This document shows positions 32,905 to 44,029 of a stretch of DNA of 64,000 nt, piece after piece. The position numbers and the translations under genes were made by a program. Each line of letters begins with the position of its first letter. Position 1 is the first letter of the stretch. This stretch comes from Neckera pumila (lineage: Eukaryota > Streptophyta > Bryopsida > Hypnales > Neckeraceae): assembly GCA_963969595.1 (NCBI GenBank), contig OZ018415.1:18538001-18602000 (forward strand). Direction: 5' to 3'. A model generated the notes under the pieces. The model was given only the letters and a program-made list of their open reading frames with translations. It was not told where the DNA came from and did not search any database.

Positions 32905-34260
32905 CTTCGTTCTTCAGCCTTCAAACTCCTCCCTGTTGGCCTATCCTGTATTGGCTCTAAACGGGTCAGGATTTGGTCAGGTAGGTAATAAGAACCACGG
33001 GCCTCGGACGAGTAAAACGGGACAGCATAACACGAGATGCCGTCCGGATGATGGGCTCCTAAAATTCAAACTCCCGGTGACCAGCTCTAACTAGGCTTTA
33101 GCTTTCACCGTGAGAACAAACAGATTCGACCATGTGGATGATTAAATCCCACCGTCTCCACAAATACAAAACGAGGCTAAGCATTGGTTTAACCCAAGCC
33201 GCCCGCAACAACAAAAGTTTACAATAAAAGACAAGCCACAAGCCACAACACACAAATTCTCCTCCAACTCCAACTTCAAATCTTCACTCCAACTTCAATT
33301 TCAAAGCTAAACTTTGAATGAACGCCACCAATGCTCCACAACTCCAAATAGAATGAATGATGGCTCTTTGTAAAGCTAATACAATTTCCTATACTTTCAC
33401 CAAATTTTAACTCATTCAAATACTCTCTCCAATATCTATGATTGCCCAAAGTTTCGGCCTCTAAAAGTGAAGGCAGCATACCCTCCTTCACTTCAACACT
33501 CACAACTCACTCATAAATGCTCCAAATACAACAAATGATAGATATTTGAAAAGCTAACAAAATTCTCTACAACTTCTCAAAATTTCATCGCAAAATAAAA
33601 ATCTGTCCGTCTTCTGTGGTTGGTCAAAGTCTCAACCCCTTCAATTGGGAGGCAGCAGACCTTCCTCCACTCAAACTAGCACAAATCTCCACTCACAACT
33701 TCAATTCAAGCAAGAAAAGACCTCTTCCAATCACCACATCATAATACACAACTCCTCCAATTTTCATTGAAAAACCCTCCTCTCCAAAACATAACACAAC
33801 AACACAAGAAAAAAAACTCCCTCCTAAAACAATTGGTTTCCCCTCTTAACTCCCAACAAGAGAGAAGATGAAAAGTCCTCTTTTTTTATCACCTATCTCC
33901 ACTCTAACTTCACTCTATCTCTTTATCTTTTACTTTTCCATTCTATCTTCACCTTATCTTATCTCTAACTTCACTCTATCCACTCTATTTACGAAATAAA
34001 GAACTAAAATCCTCATATATCTAGTAGAGGTTAAAAAAAAACTAGAGCTCTAATTTCTTGAGACTCAGAAAAAAAAACCTCTAGTTCGACATAGTATAAT
34101 CTAAATAAAACACAAAGAAAAAGAATATCAAATGAGATGAAGCTACCTCAAATGACTTCAACTTCTTTATGATGCAACAAACATTAAAATCTATCTAAAT
34201 CATATATATATACATAATCTACATAATGTCTGCATTTGCAACACGACAACGTGCGGCTAA
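32905..34260 (+). repeat. Dispersed repeat R2, copy 1
   Basis: It begins in CTTCAAACTCCTCCCTGTTGG and contains CTAAACGGGTCAGGATTTGG, AAAACGGGACAGCATAACAC, GATGCCGTCCGGATGATGGG and CCCGGTGACCAGCT, all matched in order at 44.1-44.3 kb. It ends near TTGCAACACGACAACGTG, matched by GTACAACACGACACCGTG at 45.75 kb. Internally, a unit of roughly 180 bases (CTCCAAATAGAATGAATGAT...AAAGTTTCGGCC) is repeated. There is no LTR, coding frame or clear terminal repeat. Confidence 0.75.
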
Positions 34261-34440
34261 AGTTTTTTCTTAGGGGGGTGTTTAGATATTTTGAACCAAT
34301 TAAATGGTCCCTATTATTACCTAATTTTGGAATTCATGGTATTTTAGGGCCCCATACTATTACTTAGAATTTACAAATCGGGTCAATTTTCAATACCCTT
34401 ACTTCATTATAAAAAATAAAAAAGTGAAAAAGGCAATACC

Positions 34441-34750
34441 AAGATCAAAAGAAAATACCTTAAGCCCAAAAAAATGGGGAAGGAAGGTGAAAGAAAAGAC
34501 CTTAAGCCCAAAAAAATGGGGAGGGAAGAAGAAAAGAAAATACCTTAAGCCCAAAAAAATGGAGAGGGAAAAAGAAAGAAAATACCTTAAGCCAAAAAAA
34601 ATGGGGAGGGAAAAAGAATGAGTATTTTTTCCCTTTTCATTTTCTTGGTATTTTCTTTTCTTGTTCCCTTCCCTATATTTTTGGCTAGAGGTATTTTCTT
34701 TTCTTTTTCCCTCCTCATTTTTTCGGGGCTTAAGGTATTTTCTAACTTCA
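34441..34750. repeat. Inverted array of A-rich 50-bp units
   Basis: Four units of AAATACCTTAAGCCCAAAAA plus ATGGGGAGGGAA run left to right at 34,441-34,620. Two reversed units (CCCTCCTCATTTTTTCGGGG, CTTAAGGTATTTTC) follow at 34,640-34,745. The region can fold into a long A/T-rich hairpin. It lies in the non-coding left half of the 10-kb element. A plus-strand frame through the repeats is a by-product of the repeat length. Confidence 0.75.
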
Positions 34751-37378
34751 TTCAACCTCAATAAAATGGAAAGAAAAAACAATTGTTGATTTATTTAAGC
34801 CCACAAATGATTGCTAAGTACAAGCCCTCCTAAATACTTTCAAAATTCAAAAATTTGGAATGTAGCTTCAGTATTAAACTACTTCTAGCATGTGCAGATG
34901 TGCATATCGAATGATAATGTACACTCAAAAAAACAGAACCGACACAATTGCAAGCACATTCAATAATTACATGCATAACTTGAGAGTCTATAAACCCTAC
35001 TGTGAGTTTCAAAAACCAAAGGCCACAAATACAACACTTGCACTAGGAATATAGCACTCACATGCATCAATCAAAACTAGAACACAGAAACTGCTGCACC
35101 AGAATAACACATACAAATCCAACACAACGTGCACCTACAGAATTTAAAGTTCAACTTAGAATTGAACCACTGCCATCCAGAATTTTGAAAGCAAAGACAT
35201 CCAAAAAAACTGAGGCAGTTCACAACAACAAGTGACATATGAAACTATAATTAGCTTGAAATGCGTTTAATAACACAATTGAATGTGCAGAAACTACTGC
35301 AACAATACGCATAATAATACCTATAGAAATGCCAAGAATCTATACTAACTAAGAGCCGAGACAAAAACCCACCCAACTCCCAAATACTGTGCACTACTAG
35401 GCATCTGGAACAAAAGGTACACCAAAAAAACCCCACTAAACTGATACTACCGCCCATTACGCACGAGCTACAGGAGTGATCCACAAACAGAAATTCATGC
35501 ACTAGTTCACATCACGCGCCACCAACACCTTACAAGGCTCTCAACCATACTCCAGGATTCCTTGCACCTCCGACAAATCACCATTAGGTAACTTTGAAAG
35601 GGTGGCAGTGCAAAGATGGTCGGACAGTGAAGCTGAAAGCTCCAAGGATCTCAAAAAAATGCCCATGTTCCGGTCAAAGTTTTCCATCAAGAAGGCGTCA
35701 CAATCAAATTTATGATGGCGGGGAACACAATCAAGCTCAAACTAGGCCAACCAAAGCGAAGCATACTCCACCAATGATGCCACCAAACTGTATCATTCCC
35801 TGCAAGTAGAACCTGCATAAGGAATTGACTGGAGTCTTGTCGCACGGCCTCCACCTCCTACTGCAACCTCTTCCTACGGATCTACTGGCACTGCAAGTCC
35901 CTGCAAAACACCTGAAATCAAGTTGTCAATAAGGACAACTTCAACTTGTTCACCCCAGCCCAAGGGGATGCAACCAGCAATGGAACCCATGACACTCACA
36001 ATGTCAAACTACAGCAGTCCAGGCGCTAGTGACTGGTTAGTGGGATGCGCAGCAACTCAAGCGAGAGGGAGAACCAAAGAAAGAGAAGCAGCAATGCCAG
36101 CCAGCTGCAAACCGCAAACTAATCACAAAAATTCCAAAACAAGAAGGTCACACGGATTCACAGAAACGGGCAAGTGTTGGATTCACAACTACACACACAC
36201 TACAACAAGAAATGCCAAAGACAAAGCTACGAATCGTTCATGGGAGTAAGCTAGCATTTGTATTGCAAAAGAAGGGGGAAGAATCGGCACAAAGGTTTAG
36301 GAATTCAAAACCTGAATTTAAAGGCGCCCTCTTGGGCCAACAGCAATAGGGGCGTAGAGTCACCTTTGATACCTTGCATTCAAACCAGTGGATGCAAAAA
36401 TGTGTGAGAATAATTCTAGGAAATCATAATTTTCAAGGAAATGATGATTTCAAGGTGTGAAATGATTGCTAAACACAGGCTACATTGAAGGTTTAGGAGA
36501 AAAGCTAGCAGGCAGTTTAGGGCTGCTTCAATTACCTACATTAACAATTGGGATGTAGGAATGTGTGAGAGGAGACAACAACAATGATGAATTTCTAGAG
36601 AAGATGGCCTAAGCTATGAGAAATCAAGAAAGGATTGCACAACATGAAGAAAATACAACAAAGAAGGAAGGGGGGTACGGCTCCAAAAGCCTGCATTCAA
36701 CAAAGGATTCAGGCACGTGTGAGACAAATTTGGAAAAATCTTATTTTGACGGAAAAGATGGGCTGAAGCTTTGAGAAAATGCAGAAATCATGCAAAATCA
36801 TAACAAATAAATCCATAAAAATGTTACCTGACTTGGAGTAAATTCGCCACACATGTGAGTTCCAGTACAACTCAAAATCCTTAATTTTCTGGAATTTCAT
36901 GAATCTGCCAATTATAGCCTAATTTTGCCACATGACTTGAAAATTGCGGTGAAATGACAACATTGTCAAGACTTGGCATGTATGGTCAGTACTTTCAAGA
37001 GAAAGTGAACTACAACAAAGAAAAAAATTCAAGGCATATAGCTGGTTTGAATGCAGGAATTCAAAGAATTCAGCCACATCGTCATCTGTATCCCACAAAC
37101 GAACACAATAATCTAGGTAACCTTCTTGGCCAAAATGCTGGAGACATGCAGTCGTCATATCTGATACTCGATGGTTGCAATATGACATTTGAGATAGTAC
37201 CTCAACTATGGTCTAAAACAAACTTGTTTAATGCATCTGCATCCTTCGGGTCCAAGGTATACACAAAATTTATAGAATTGAAGGACAATGTCATAGTGGT
37301 GATTATGCACTCAATGTCAACCCATTTGGTATCATTGCGGTCATATTTGTATTTGCTCAAACCTGTAGTTTTGCTAAA
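34751..37378. other. Left internal part of the 10-kb element, no gene
   Basis: Only short frames without recognisable motifs are present. The sequence CACTACAACAAGAAATGCC near 36,197 resembles a CACTA end, but no partner end was found. From 36.3 kb there are several copies of (A/G)TGTGTGAGA-like words (e.g. AATGTGTGAGA at 36,400 and 36,562), each after a ...GCATTCA or similar word, suggesting a weak local duplication. Confidence 0.3.
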
Positions 37379-39190
37379 CTACTGCAAGAGTACTTGAATT
37401 GGGCTTTGGATTGGGTTCTTTTTTCCAGCTACTGCAGTCCAATTTTTCAAGTCCACCAGATTGCCGGTCTTGGAGGCGCTTTTTTTCCCTCTCTGCCTTT
37501 TCCCTGCAACTTTCATAGTGGATGCTTTAGTGGTGCTTGAACGTTGGACAAAATGAATGCCACAATCACTTCTAAGACCAAGAAGGCAAGTATTGGAACT
37601 AGCGGCAGCAGTCATATAATCATTGTGATTGTTGAAGTACATGGAGTGCTTCACATGAGTTAGCTGGTCTTTCGAAAGAAAAGGATTTCCATTCAATTGC
37701 AAGACAAGCGTTGATTTAAAAATTGTGTGACCAACATATTCAACTACCGGGAGAACTTTGGGTGGAATCAAGCGAGTAGAAACTTGGGCTTCATTGGTGT
37801 TCATGACATCAACTAGGGCATCACGAGTTTTGTCCTCCAAGCAGATTTGCAGGCACACACCATCATCAACAACCTCATCTTCAAGGTCTGAAACTGCTAC
37901 ACTGAGTAGAAGGGTACCGACACTTTGGGATGATTCAGCCGCTGCAAGTGTCTCCCGCATCACTTCATTGTCACCATCTTCACCACACAAGGGATTTGCA
38001 GCAGGAATGTAGGACATGAAGCTGGGGTCCTCCTTCTCAGTGACCTACGGCTTCTGGAACCACAACTTGCGGGCAGGTGTTGCATAGACGATAGGCGCCA
38101 TGTTCAGCCCTTGGAGAGTACACTGCACCCAAACAAAACCTTCCTTCAACGCATCCACAACTTCAGCATTTGTACTTATCAAACTATAGTTGCTTAATTC
38201 ACAGGCAGTTTGATCCTCTACCAACGGATGTAGCTTAGCCCAAATATTCTCCATCTTGTTATTGACTTTATTGAATTTAAGACCATTTTCACTATACTCG
38301 ATGGCAGACAGTTGGTTCAAAGTGTTTGCTGTGTTCACAAGTTCATGGAAATTGTATGCCCGTTCCGCCCCATTCATTCCACCAATCTTGGAAAAGAAAA
38401 TCTTGCATGAATCACTCCCTGTTAAGTGTAGTGGCACAGGTAGATGGGCGTATCTGTTCCTGAAATGAATCATCAGTAGCATGGCAAAACTACAGGACAA
38501 CTGAATGTCAATAAAACATTTTTTGCTCACAAAGTGATGAGCTTCAACAATTTGCTTGGAATTTCCAAGAACCCCATGATCACCGTGCTTAAGCCATAGT
38601 TGCCACAAACGGAAGAAAAAAGAAACTTTTGAAGCCAGCACAATTCTATTGCACAAACCTGTAGTTGAAGAACAGAAAATATCTATATACTCGGCACAAA
38701 TTTGCAGGTATGTCTCAGTATCCAAGCAATGTTCTCTATTTACATTTGGAGCCTCACGTAACAATTTCAAGCATTGCCGGACCTTCAGCTGACAAATTCG
38801 TTGGGCTGAAGCCCAATTCTGCCTATCCTTGCGGTCCACATCTTCCTGCTTCAACCCATGTTCATCGGATGTGAAGTGATTGTAAACCAACCCCAAATGT
38901 TCAAGCGTGCAGACATCTCCACCTAACTGCAACACACAAATTGCAGACAAAAGAGGGTTAATCAATTTTTTCCCATTATGAATGTAATTTTGGTCGTGTA
39001 GTCCGCGGACATTTCCTTGGTCATCAAGTGCCGAGGTCAGATTCCACCCCTCCCAACCAATAGTTAGACGGGTTCCCATGTCACTTCTGAAATCCTATAA
39101 CAAAAGCTGTCTTCTGCGAGAGTCTTCATTGCTGGCATTGCCTACAATAGGACCCACGGCTTGCAAACATTCTTTAGCCCACAAATCATT
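37379..39190 (-). pseudogene. Transposase-like protein of the 10-kb element, C-terminal exon
   Basis: Read leftward, one frame runs from about 39,190 to 37,379 with only two TAGs (39,095-39,097 and 38,045-38,047). Landmarks: DLWAKECLQAVGPIVG, GWEGWNLTSALDDQGN, YIHNGKKLINPLLSAICVLQ, LEHLGLVYNHFTSDEHGL, DRKDRQNWASAQRI, VSFFFRLWQLWLKHGDHG, FRNRYAHLPVPLHLTGSDSC and KIFFSKIGGMNGAERAY. The late motif resembles the acidic end motif (GSDxxE.FF) of large transposases, but the expected Glu is Lys here (codon AAG at 38,402-38,404, one G-to-A from GAG). The tail has a Lys/Arg-rich segment (KRQRGKKSASK). I recall similar proteins in ferns, mosses and charophytes. Confidence 0.7.
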
Positions 39191-39380
39191 AATAATTCCC
39201 CATTACCTCCTCACCTACGCTGAATCAAAACAATTACATGTGTAGCATGCAACCAATACTAAACCAGGCAACTTATCATGCATTGGATTCACAACTATCA
39301 CCCTAGCAAGTCCCCCTACTTTGTTGTTTCGGAAGGACTCCAAAATCATGTTGTACCCTTCCTCTCTAGGACCAACAAGC

Positions 39381-40076
39381 AGTTTCTACATGTGAGGTTT
39401 CTAAACCCTTTTCCATCAGTACAAAACTAAACACATCTCCTATGCCAAAATGCGCTAGTAATTTCTCCCCACCCACAGTTACAGATGTGGCAAGATGCGG
39501 CTCACTATATCAAACAACGCCAGACATGGAATCAACTAGCAAGCTTCTTACTGCATATCTGAGCCCATTATACAAACAGTGAGAATCTCAATAGCTCCAA
39601 CACATGAAACCGTTCAAGGCATTTGCATCTACACTTGAGGTAGAAGTCGTACCTGCATTCCTCCCTCCTGAAGCACCACTAAATGAAGAATGTAAATCTG
39701 GCTGATATGAGTGGGCACTGGTACTTCCGGATCTGGTAGGCCTGCCCCGCCTTCCAGTTAGCAACCCCGTGGATTTGGACTGCACTACCTGGGCTTCCTT
39801 AATAGCCATCATATGCTTTGAACCTGCTAAGTGATTTAGCAAGTTCGTTTCCAAATTCTTCTTTGGAGGGCACAAACTCAACATATTGCGGCAATATGGA
39901 CATTTAACCTTAAACCAAAAGCTTTTTGGGTTCAAAGTTTCTACATTGCTAACCATTGTGAATGGCAGCACTCCTGCAGCAAGCCCCAAATTTACATCTC
40001 CCAAAATGGAAACACCCTCGTCAATGAGTTCCTTGTGTTTCAATAGAGACAAGGGAATTGATTTCCCTTTGCCGAC
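39381..40076 (-). pseudogene. Transposase-like protein, middle exon with BED-like finger
   Basis: After acceptor CTGCAG a frame begins VGKGKSIPLSLLKHKELIDE. It contains CPYC followed by a NLLNHLAGSKH segment, a C2H2 arrangement resembling a BED zinc finger, then a Ser/Gly/Arg linker (GRRGRPTRSGS) and GFMCWSY. TGA at 39,588-39,590 and TGA at 39,510-39,512 interrupt CWSY-stop-DSHCLYNGLRYAVRS and SGVV-stop-YSEPHLATS; both fall where Trp would fit. A frameshift near 39,370-39,390 leads into EEGYNMILESFRNNKVGG and VNPMHDKLPGLVLVACYTC before the next exon. A BED finger suggests terminal-repeat binding. Confidence 0.6.
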
Positions 40077-40330
40077 TGCAGACTAGGGATGATCAAGGAA
40101 GCTCACGTGGTGTTTTCAGCACCAATTCTTAATGTGATGCGTGCTTGCAAGATGACCGGTTATGAAGTTTGAAAATAACTTCACAATTACAATATTGTTG
40201 TGGATGCTGCTGTCTCCCCCGTAGTCCTTATGACATTCTAGACAGTGCACCTTTATGATGCCAACAGCATCTTGATCCCATGATTCAGAATCCATTCATT
40301 GTCTTCTAAGGAGACTTCTTTCAATTCCCT

Positions 40331-40846
40331 TCACAGCCACTCCACTTGCCTAACGTATCGTTGCATGACGTCTGCTGAGATGAGGAGGGATTTCCAGGAA
40401 ACCCCGCTATCGTTGCCGCCATTACCATTGCCGCTAATCCTCGAGGAGCCCGGAGGTTCATCTGAAATCTGAATTGCTTCCTCTATATCTGGAAAATCCG
40501 GTACCTCAAAGCTGCTAGTAGGATGCACCGTAGGCTCTGCAGGAACAATTGTAGCTGCGTCCATTCTCCGGTGCTTAGGGGGTTGCGGATTGGCACCGCC
40601 CACAAGAATGACATACACATCTTCAAAAATGTCATTGAGCGCTTCAATTTTCTTCCGTATTCTGCATCCATCCTCAGCATCCCAAAATTCAAAGGGCTAA
40701 TCCAGGACATTGGCAAACTCCAAGCGCTTCCTCAATGACAAGAAAGATATGCCATCCCCTACTTTGACCTTCCCAAATAACTCTGAATCCGCACCCTCAT
40801 CTTCTAGGGTCCAAAGTTTTATATATCGCTCTCTTGGCGCTGCCAT
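40331..40846 (-). pseudogene. Transposase-like protein, N-terminal exon
   Basis: ATG at 40,844-40,846 opens MAAPRERYIKLWTLEDEG, followed by FGKVKVGDGISFLSLRKRLE and, after one TAG at 40,697-40,699, PFEFWDAEDGCRIRKKIEAL in the same frame. The stop sits at VLD-stop-PFEFW, where Trp would fit (TGG to TAG). The rest is a Pro/Ser/acidic linker (TSSFEVPDFPDIEEAIQISD) ending at TGA 40,331. The true exon end is probably before that stop. Transcription from the right agrees with the telo-box-rich upstream region at 41.6-42.3 kb. Confidence 0.6.
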
Positions 40847-40949
40847 GAAGCCGCCCCAAGTATTTGGAACAAAATTGCATAAAAACAAGAACCCTAACGC
40901 AGATTGCAAGAATCTGTGGCCATGAGCTACCCTCGGGGAGATCACTTAG

Positions 40950-42725
40950 AGGGTCCATTAAGAACTGTATGCATTAAGATTTTGGACTCCCTATCTTATG
41001 TTCTAAAATTTAAATAGAAGGAAAAGAAAAAAATATGAGTAGATTCTCCTACTTTAAAAGTTTATGTCTTGAATTATTGATAATTTTATTAATTAATTAT
41101 AATTAGTTACTAATTTTTGAAGTAAAAAGATACATTGCAAAGCTGAAAATAACTTTCACACCCCTGTTTTATATAAGAAAAAATTGTACAAAAAATATAC
41201 AAAAAATTCTCCAAAATAAATCTCTATTGAAAGTTCATATTCATTGAATATTGATGCAATGGTCATCTAAATGTATTCTCTATTTGAGTTGAGAACCATG
41301 CCATTTTAGTTCATTTTTCAACCTTCTCTAGAGATCATTTAATATGGTATTTGAATTGGGAATTTTTGGCAATAGAAACCTATAGCAATTGTTAAACAAT
41401 GCTCAAAATTATAAGTCAAAATCCTATTTCATTAAAAAGTAAATAGGAGGGCAAAAAATCACTTGAACACACGTGGTTAGTTATAGATACACTAAGTGAT
41501 CTCTTTGGGGAGCTGCCAAGCATGCACAAAAATCTAGACCCCAACAAGTACACCCTCTCAAGAACCTTAACCCCACACAACGAGCACCCTAAACCCTAAA
41601 CCAGTACACTCTAAGCAGACCCCTCACTAAATAGCCTAAATCCTAAAATTGCAAGAAAGAACCACTACACCCTAAGTGCAATCCTCAGTCAACAGCCTAA
41701 ACAATAAAAATCGCAAGAAAGAACCAGTACACCGTAAGCAAAATCATAACCCAACACAACGAGCATCCAAAACTACAAGAATGAACTTATACACTTTAAA
41801 CAAAACCCTCACCCTAAATCCCAAACCCAAGAACCACAAGAGTGAATGTTGCACACCCTAAATAGAATCCTAATGCCACACAGCAAGCAAGAGAAGCCGC
41901 AAGAGGGAACCAAAAACCTTCAACATCAGCAGTGAGATAAACTGCAAACCCTCAAAATTTGAACAACAGAATCAGTCACAAGCAGGAGCATAGCAAACCA
42001 CCAAAATCGCCTCATGAATCCCACTCAAACTGAACCCTAAACCCTAACGTAAACCTGCAAAAACAAAGCGCCTCCAGAATGTTTGCACAACCTAAGCACA
42101 TTGAACCCTAACACCACACAACGAGCAAGAGAAGCCGCAAGAAGGAACCAAAAACCTTCAACATCACCAGTAAAGTAAACTAAAAACCATCGAAACTTGA
42201 ACAGCAAAATCAGTCACAAGCGAGAGCACAGCAAACTGTCAAAATTGCCTCATAAATCCCACTTAAACTGAACCCTAAACCCTAATGTAAACCTGCAAAA
42301 ACAAAGCACCTCCAGACTGTTCGCACAACCTAAGCGCATTGAAACCCTGGCAGCAAATTCAACACCCCACCTGCAATACAGGCTGCCTGCAAACGCCCCC
42401 ACACGTAAATTCAAGGCAAGCTAACTTACGGAGGCAATGGAATCCTAAATAGTATGAAGGCACAGAAGTCCCCATTCATCCATCTTCATGATCGCTAAAG
42501 AGCACTTTTTCATCCAAATCAGTAGGTCAGCTCACTAGGAATTGAACCTACTCACATGAAATACCTAGGATCTATATATGAGAGGGTACCTTAGATCAAC
42601 TTTTTTTAAATATGAGGTATTATTGACCTATGTATCTTACTTCAAAGTAAAAATACACTAATTTATACACCGTATATTATCCCTAAGTTTTTCTAATTTA
42701 TTGACCTTATGAATTAATCCCTCCC
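40950..42725. repeat. Upstream region of the transposase relic with telo-box words and tandem repeats
   Basis: 41.0-41.5 kb is plain AT-rich DNA. From 41,585 the sequence holds repeated words with AACCCTAAACC (41,588, 42,034, 42,273) and CGCAAGAAAGAACCA(C/G)TACACC units spaced about 85 bases. Then a 238-base unit is repeated twice in tandem: GCAAGAGAAGCCGCAAGA occurs at 41,887 and 42,125, and the following 230 bases match closely. This could be a repeated promoter or leader of the minus-strand gene. Confidence 0.7.
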
Positions 42726-42776
42726 TATATTATATTGCATGTTGTTTGCTAAAAATTTCTAAGTGACCCCCCCGTG

Positions 42777-43660
42777 GGAACTTGTCTTCCTTGACCACTC
42801 TAGATTTATGGGAGTGTTCAAACTTGGCGGCCTTACCAAACAAAGTGGAGAACTTGTTTTCTTTGACCACTCTAGATTTATGGGAGTGTTCAAGCTTGGC
42901 AGCTTTGCCAAAGGAAGTGGGGAACTTGTCTTCTTTGACCACACTTAAATTGAGTGGGTGTTCATGCTGGGCAGCCTTGCCAGAAGAAGTGGGGAAATTG
43001 TTTTCTTTGACCACTCTAGGATCATGGGAGTGTTCAAGCTTGGCGGCCTTGCCAAAGGAAGTGGGGAATTTGTCTTCCTTGACCACTCTAGGTTTGAGTG
43101 GCTGTTCAAGCTTGGCGACCTTGCCAAAGGAAGTGGGGAACTTGTCTTCTCTAACCACTTTATATTTGGGTGGCTATTCGAGCTTGGTGGCCTTGCCAAT
43201 GGAAGTCAGAAATTTGTCTTCTTTAACCACACTCAAATTGACAAGGTATTCAACCCTAAACCGCCAAAAGCTTGGCAGCCTTGCCAAAGGATGTGGAGAA
43301 CTTGTCTTCTTTGACCACTCTAAATTTGAGTGGGTGTTCAATATTAGGCACTTTATCAAAGGGTGTGGGGAACTTGTTTTCTTTGACTACTCTATATTTG
43401 GATGGTTGTTCAAGCTTGGCGGCCTTGCCAAAAGAAGTGGAAAACTTGTCTTCCCTAACCACTCTCAAATTGAAAGGGTGTTCAAGCTTGGTGGCCTTGC
43501 CAAAAGAAGTAGGGATCTTGTCTTCCTTGACCACTTTAGGTTTGAGTGGGTGTTCAAGCTTGATGGTCTTGCCAAAGGAAGTGGGAAACTTATCTTCCTT
43601 GACCAATCTTGATTTGGAAGAATGTTCAAACTTGGCGACCTTGCCAAAGTAAGTGGAGAA
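42777..43660 (+). pseudogene. Plant LRR array, right part
   Basis: Twelve 72-bp units start at 42,779, 42,851, 42,923, 42,995, 43,067, 43,139, 43,211, then (after a disrupted unit) 43,299, 43,371, 43,443, 43,515 and 43,587. Typical units read LSSLTTLDLWECSNLAALP and LSSLTTLGLSGCSSLATLP with PKEVGN linkers. The unit at 43,211 degenerates at LKLTRYSTLNRQK and shifts the frame, so the array is not one intact ORF. It joins in phase to the left part at 32,692. The array ends near GCCAAAGTAAGTGG with no visible C-terminal domain. It most likely derives from a TIR-NB-LRR-type receptor whose N-terminal half is missing. Confidence 0.8.
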
Positions 43661-44029
43661 GTTATATCATTTGAATCAACTCAATTTCAATGGGCGTGTT
43701 TCCCAACTTCTTTAGGAGAGAATTTCAGGTGCATACCTTCAATTTAGATTCTTTTGTGGATAAATTGTCCAAATTTGGAATCCTATATGTTGATTGAATT
43801 GTTGTCACAAACTTCTTTGGCTAGTCTTGAAGACAGTTTTTTCTACTTTGAAGGTGATCATCATGATGGATTGTCTTGTAATTGATGCAAAGTGACCCTT
43901 ATAATTAGGCCTTGCTTTAAGGCACAAGCCGCTGTCGTGTAGAGAGAGTTTGCCTCGGGAAATCGCAGAGATTTTGGCTGCAATTTGAAATGGTTTAGGA
44001 CTAGGGTGTGTAACGGTCGCGTCGAATCT
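43661..44029. other. Downstream of LRR array, nothing recognised
   Basis: Sequence between the last LRR unit and repeat R2 copy 2. It may include the former 3' end of the LRR gene, but no frame or splice site pattern is convincing. Confidence 0.3.

Larger units (their letters stand above)
32693..42776 (-). mobile_element. 10.08-kb DNA transposon in the LRR array
   Basis: The left end is CACGGGGGGGTCACTCTG and the right end CTAAGTGACCCCCCCGTG, perfect 15-base inverted repeats. The flanks are GAAACTTG (32,685-32,692) and GGAACTTG (42,777-42,784), an 8-bp target duplication with one G-to-A change. Removing the element and one flank copy joins ...GTAGGAAACTTG to TCTTCCTTGACC, restoring an LRR unit in phase and in frame. 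Inside lie repeat R2 copy 1, an inverted A-rich repeat, a minus-strand transposase relic and a telo-box-rich upstream region. The 8-bp duplication and CA ends would suit hAT, P or KDZ-like elements. Confidence 0.85.

Noticed and set aside
34424..34782. Lys-rich repeat protein on plus and Phe-rich protein on minus
   Set aside because: By-products of A-rich repeated units; no start context, splice signals or family resemblance.
36190..36210. CACTACAACAAGAAATGCC as a CACTA left terminus
   Set aside because: No matching right end, no subterminal repeats beside it, and it lies inside the well-bounded 10-kb element.
42730..43650. Minus-strand 24-residue repeat protein in the right LRR array
   Set aside because: Same reason: a shadow of the LRR repeat on the opposite strand.
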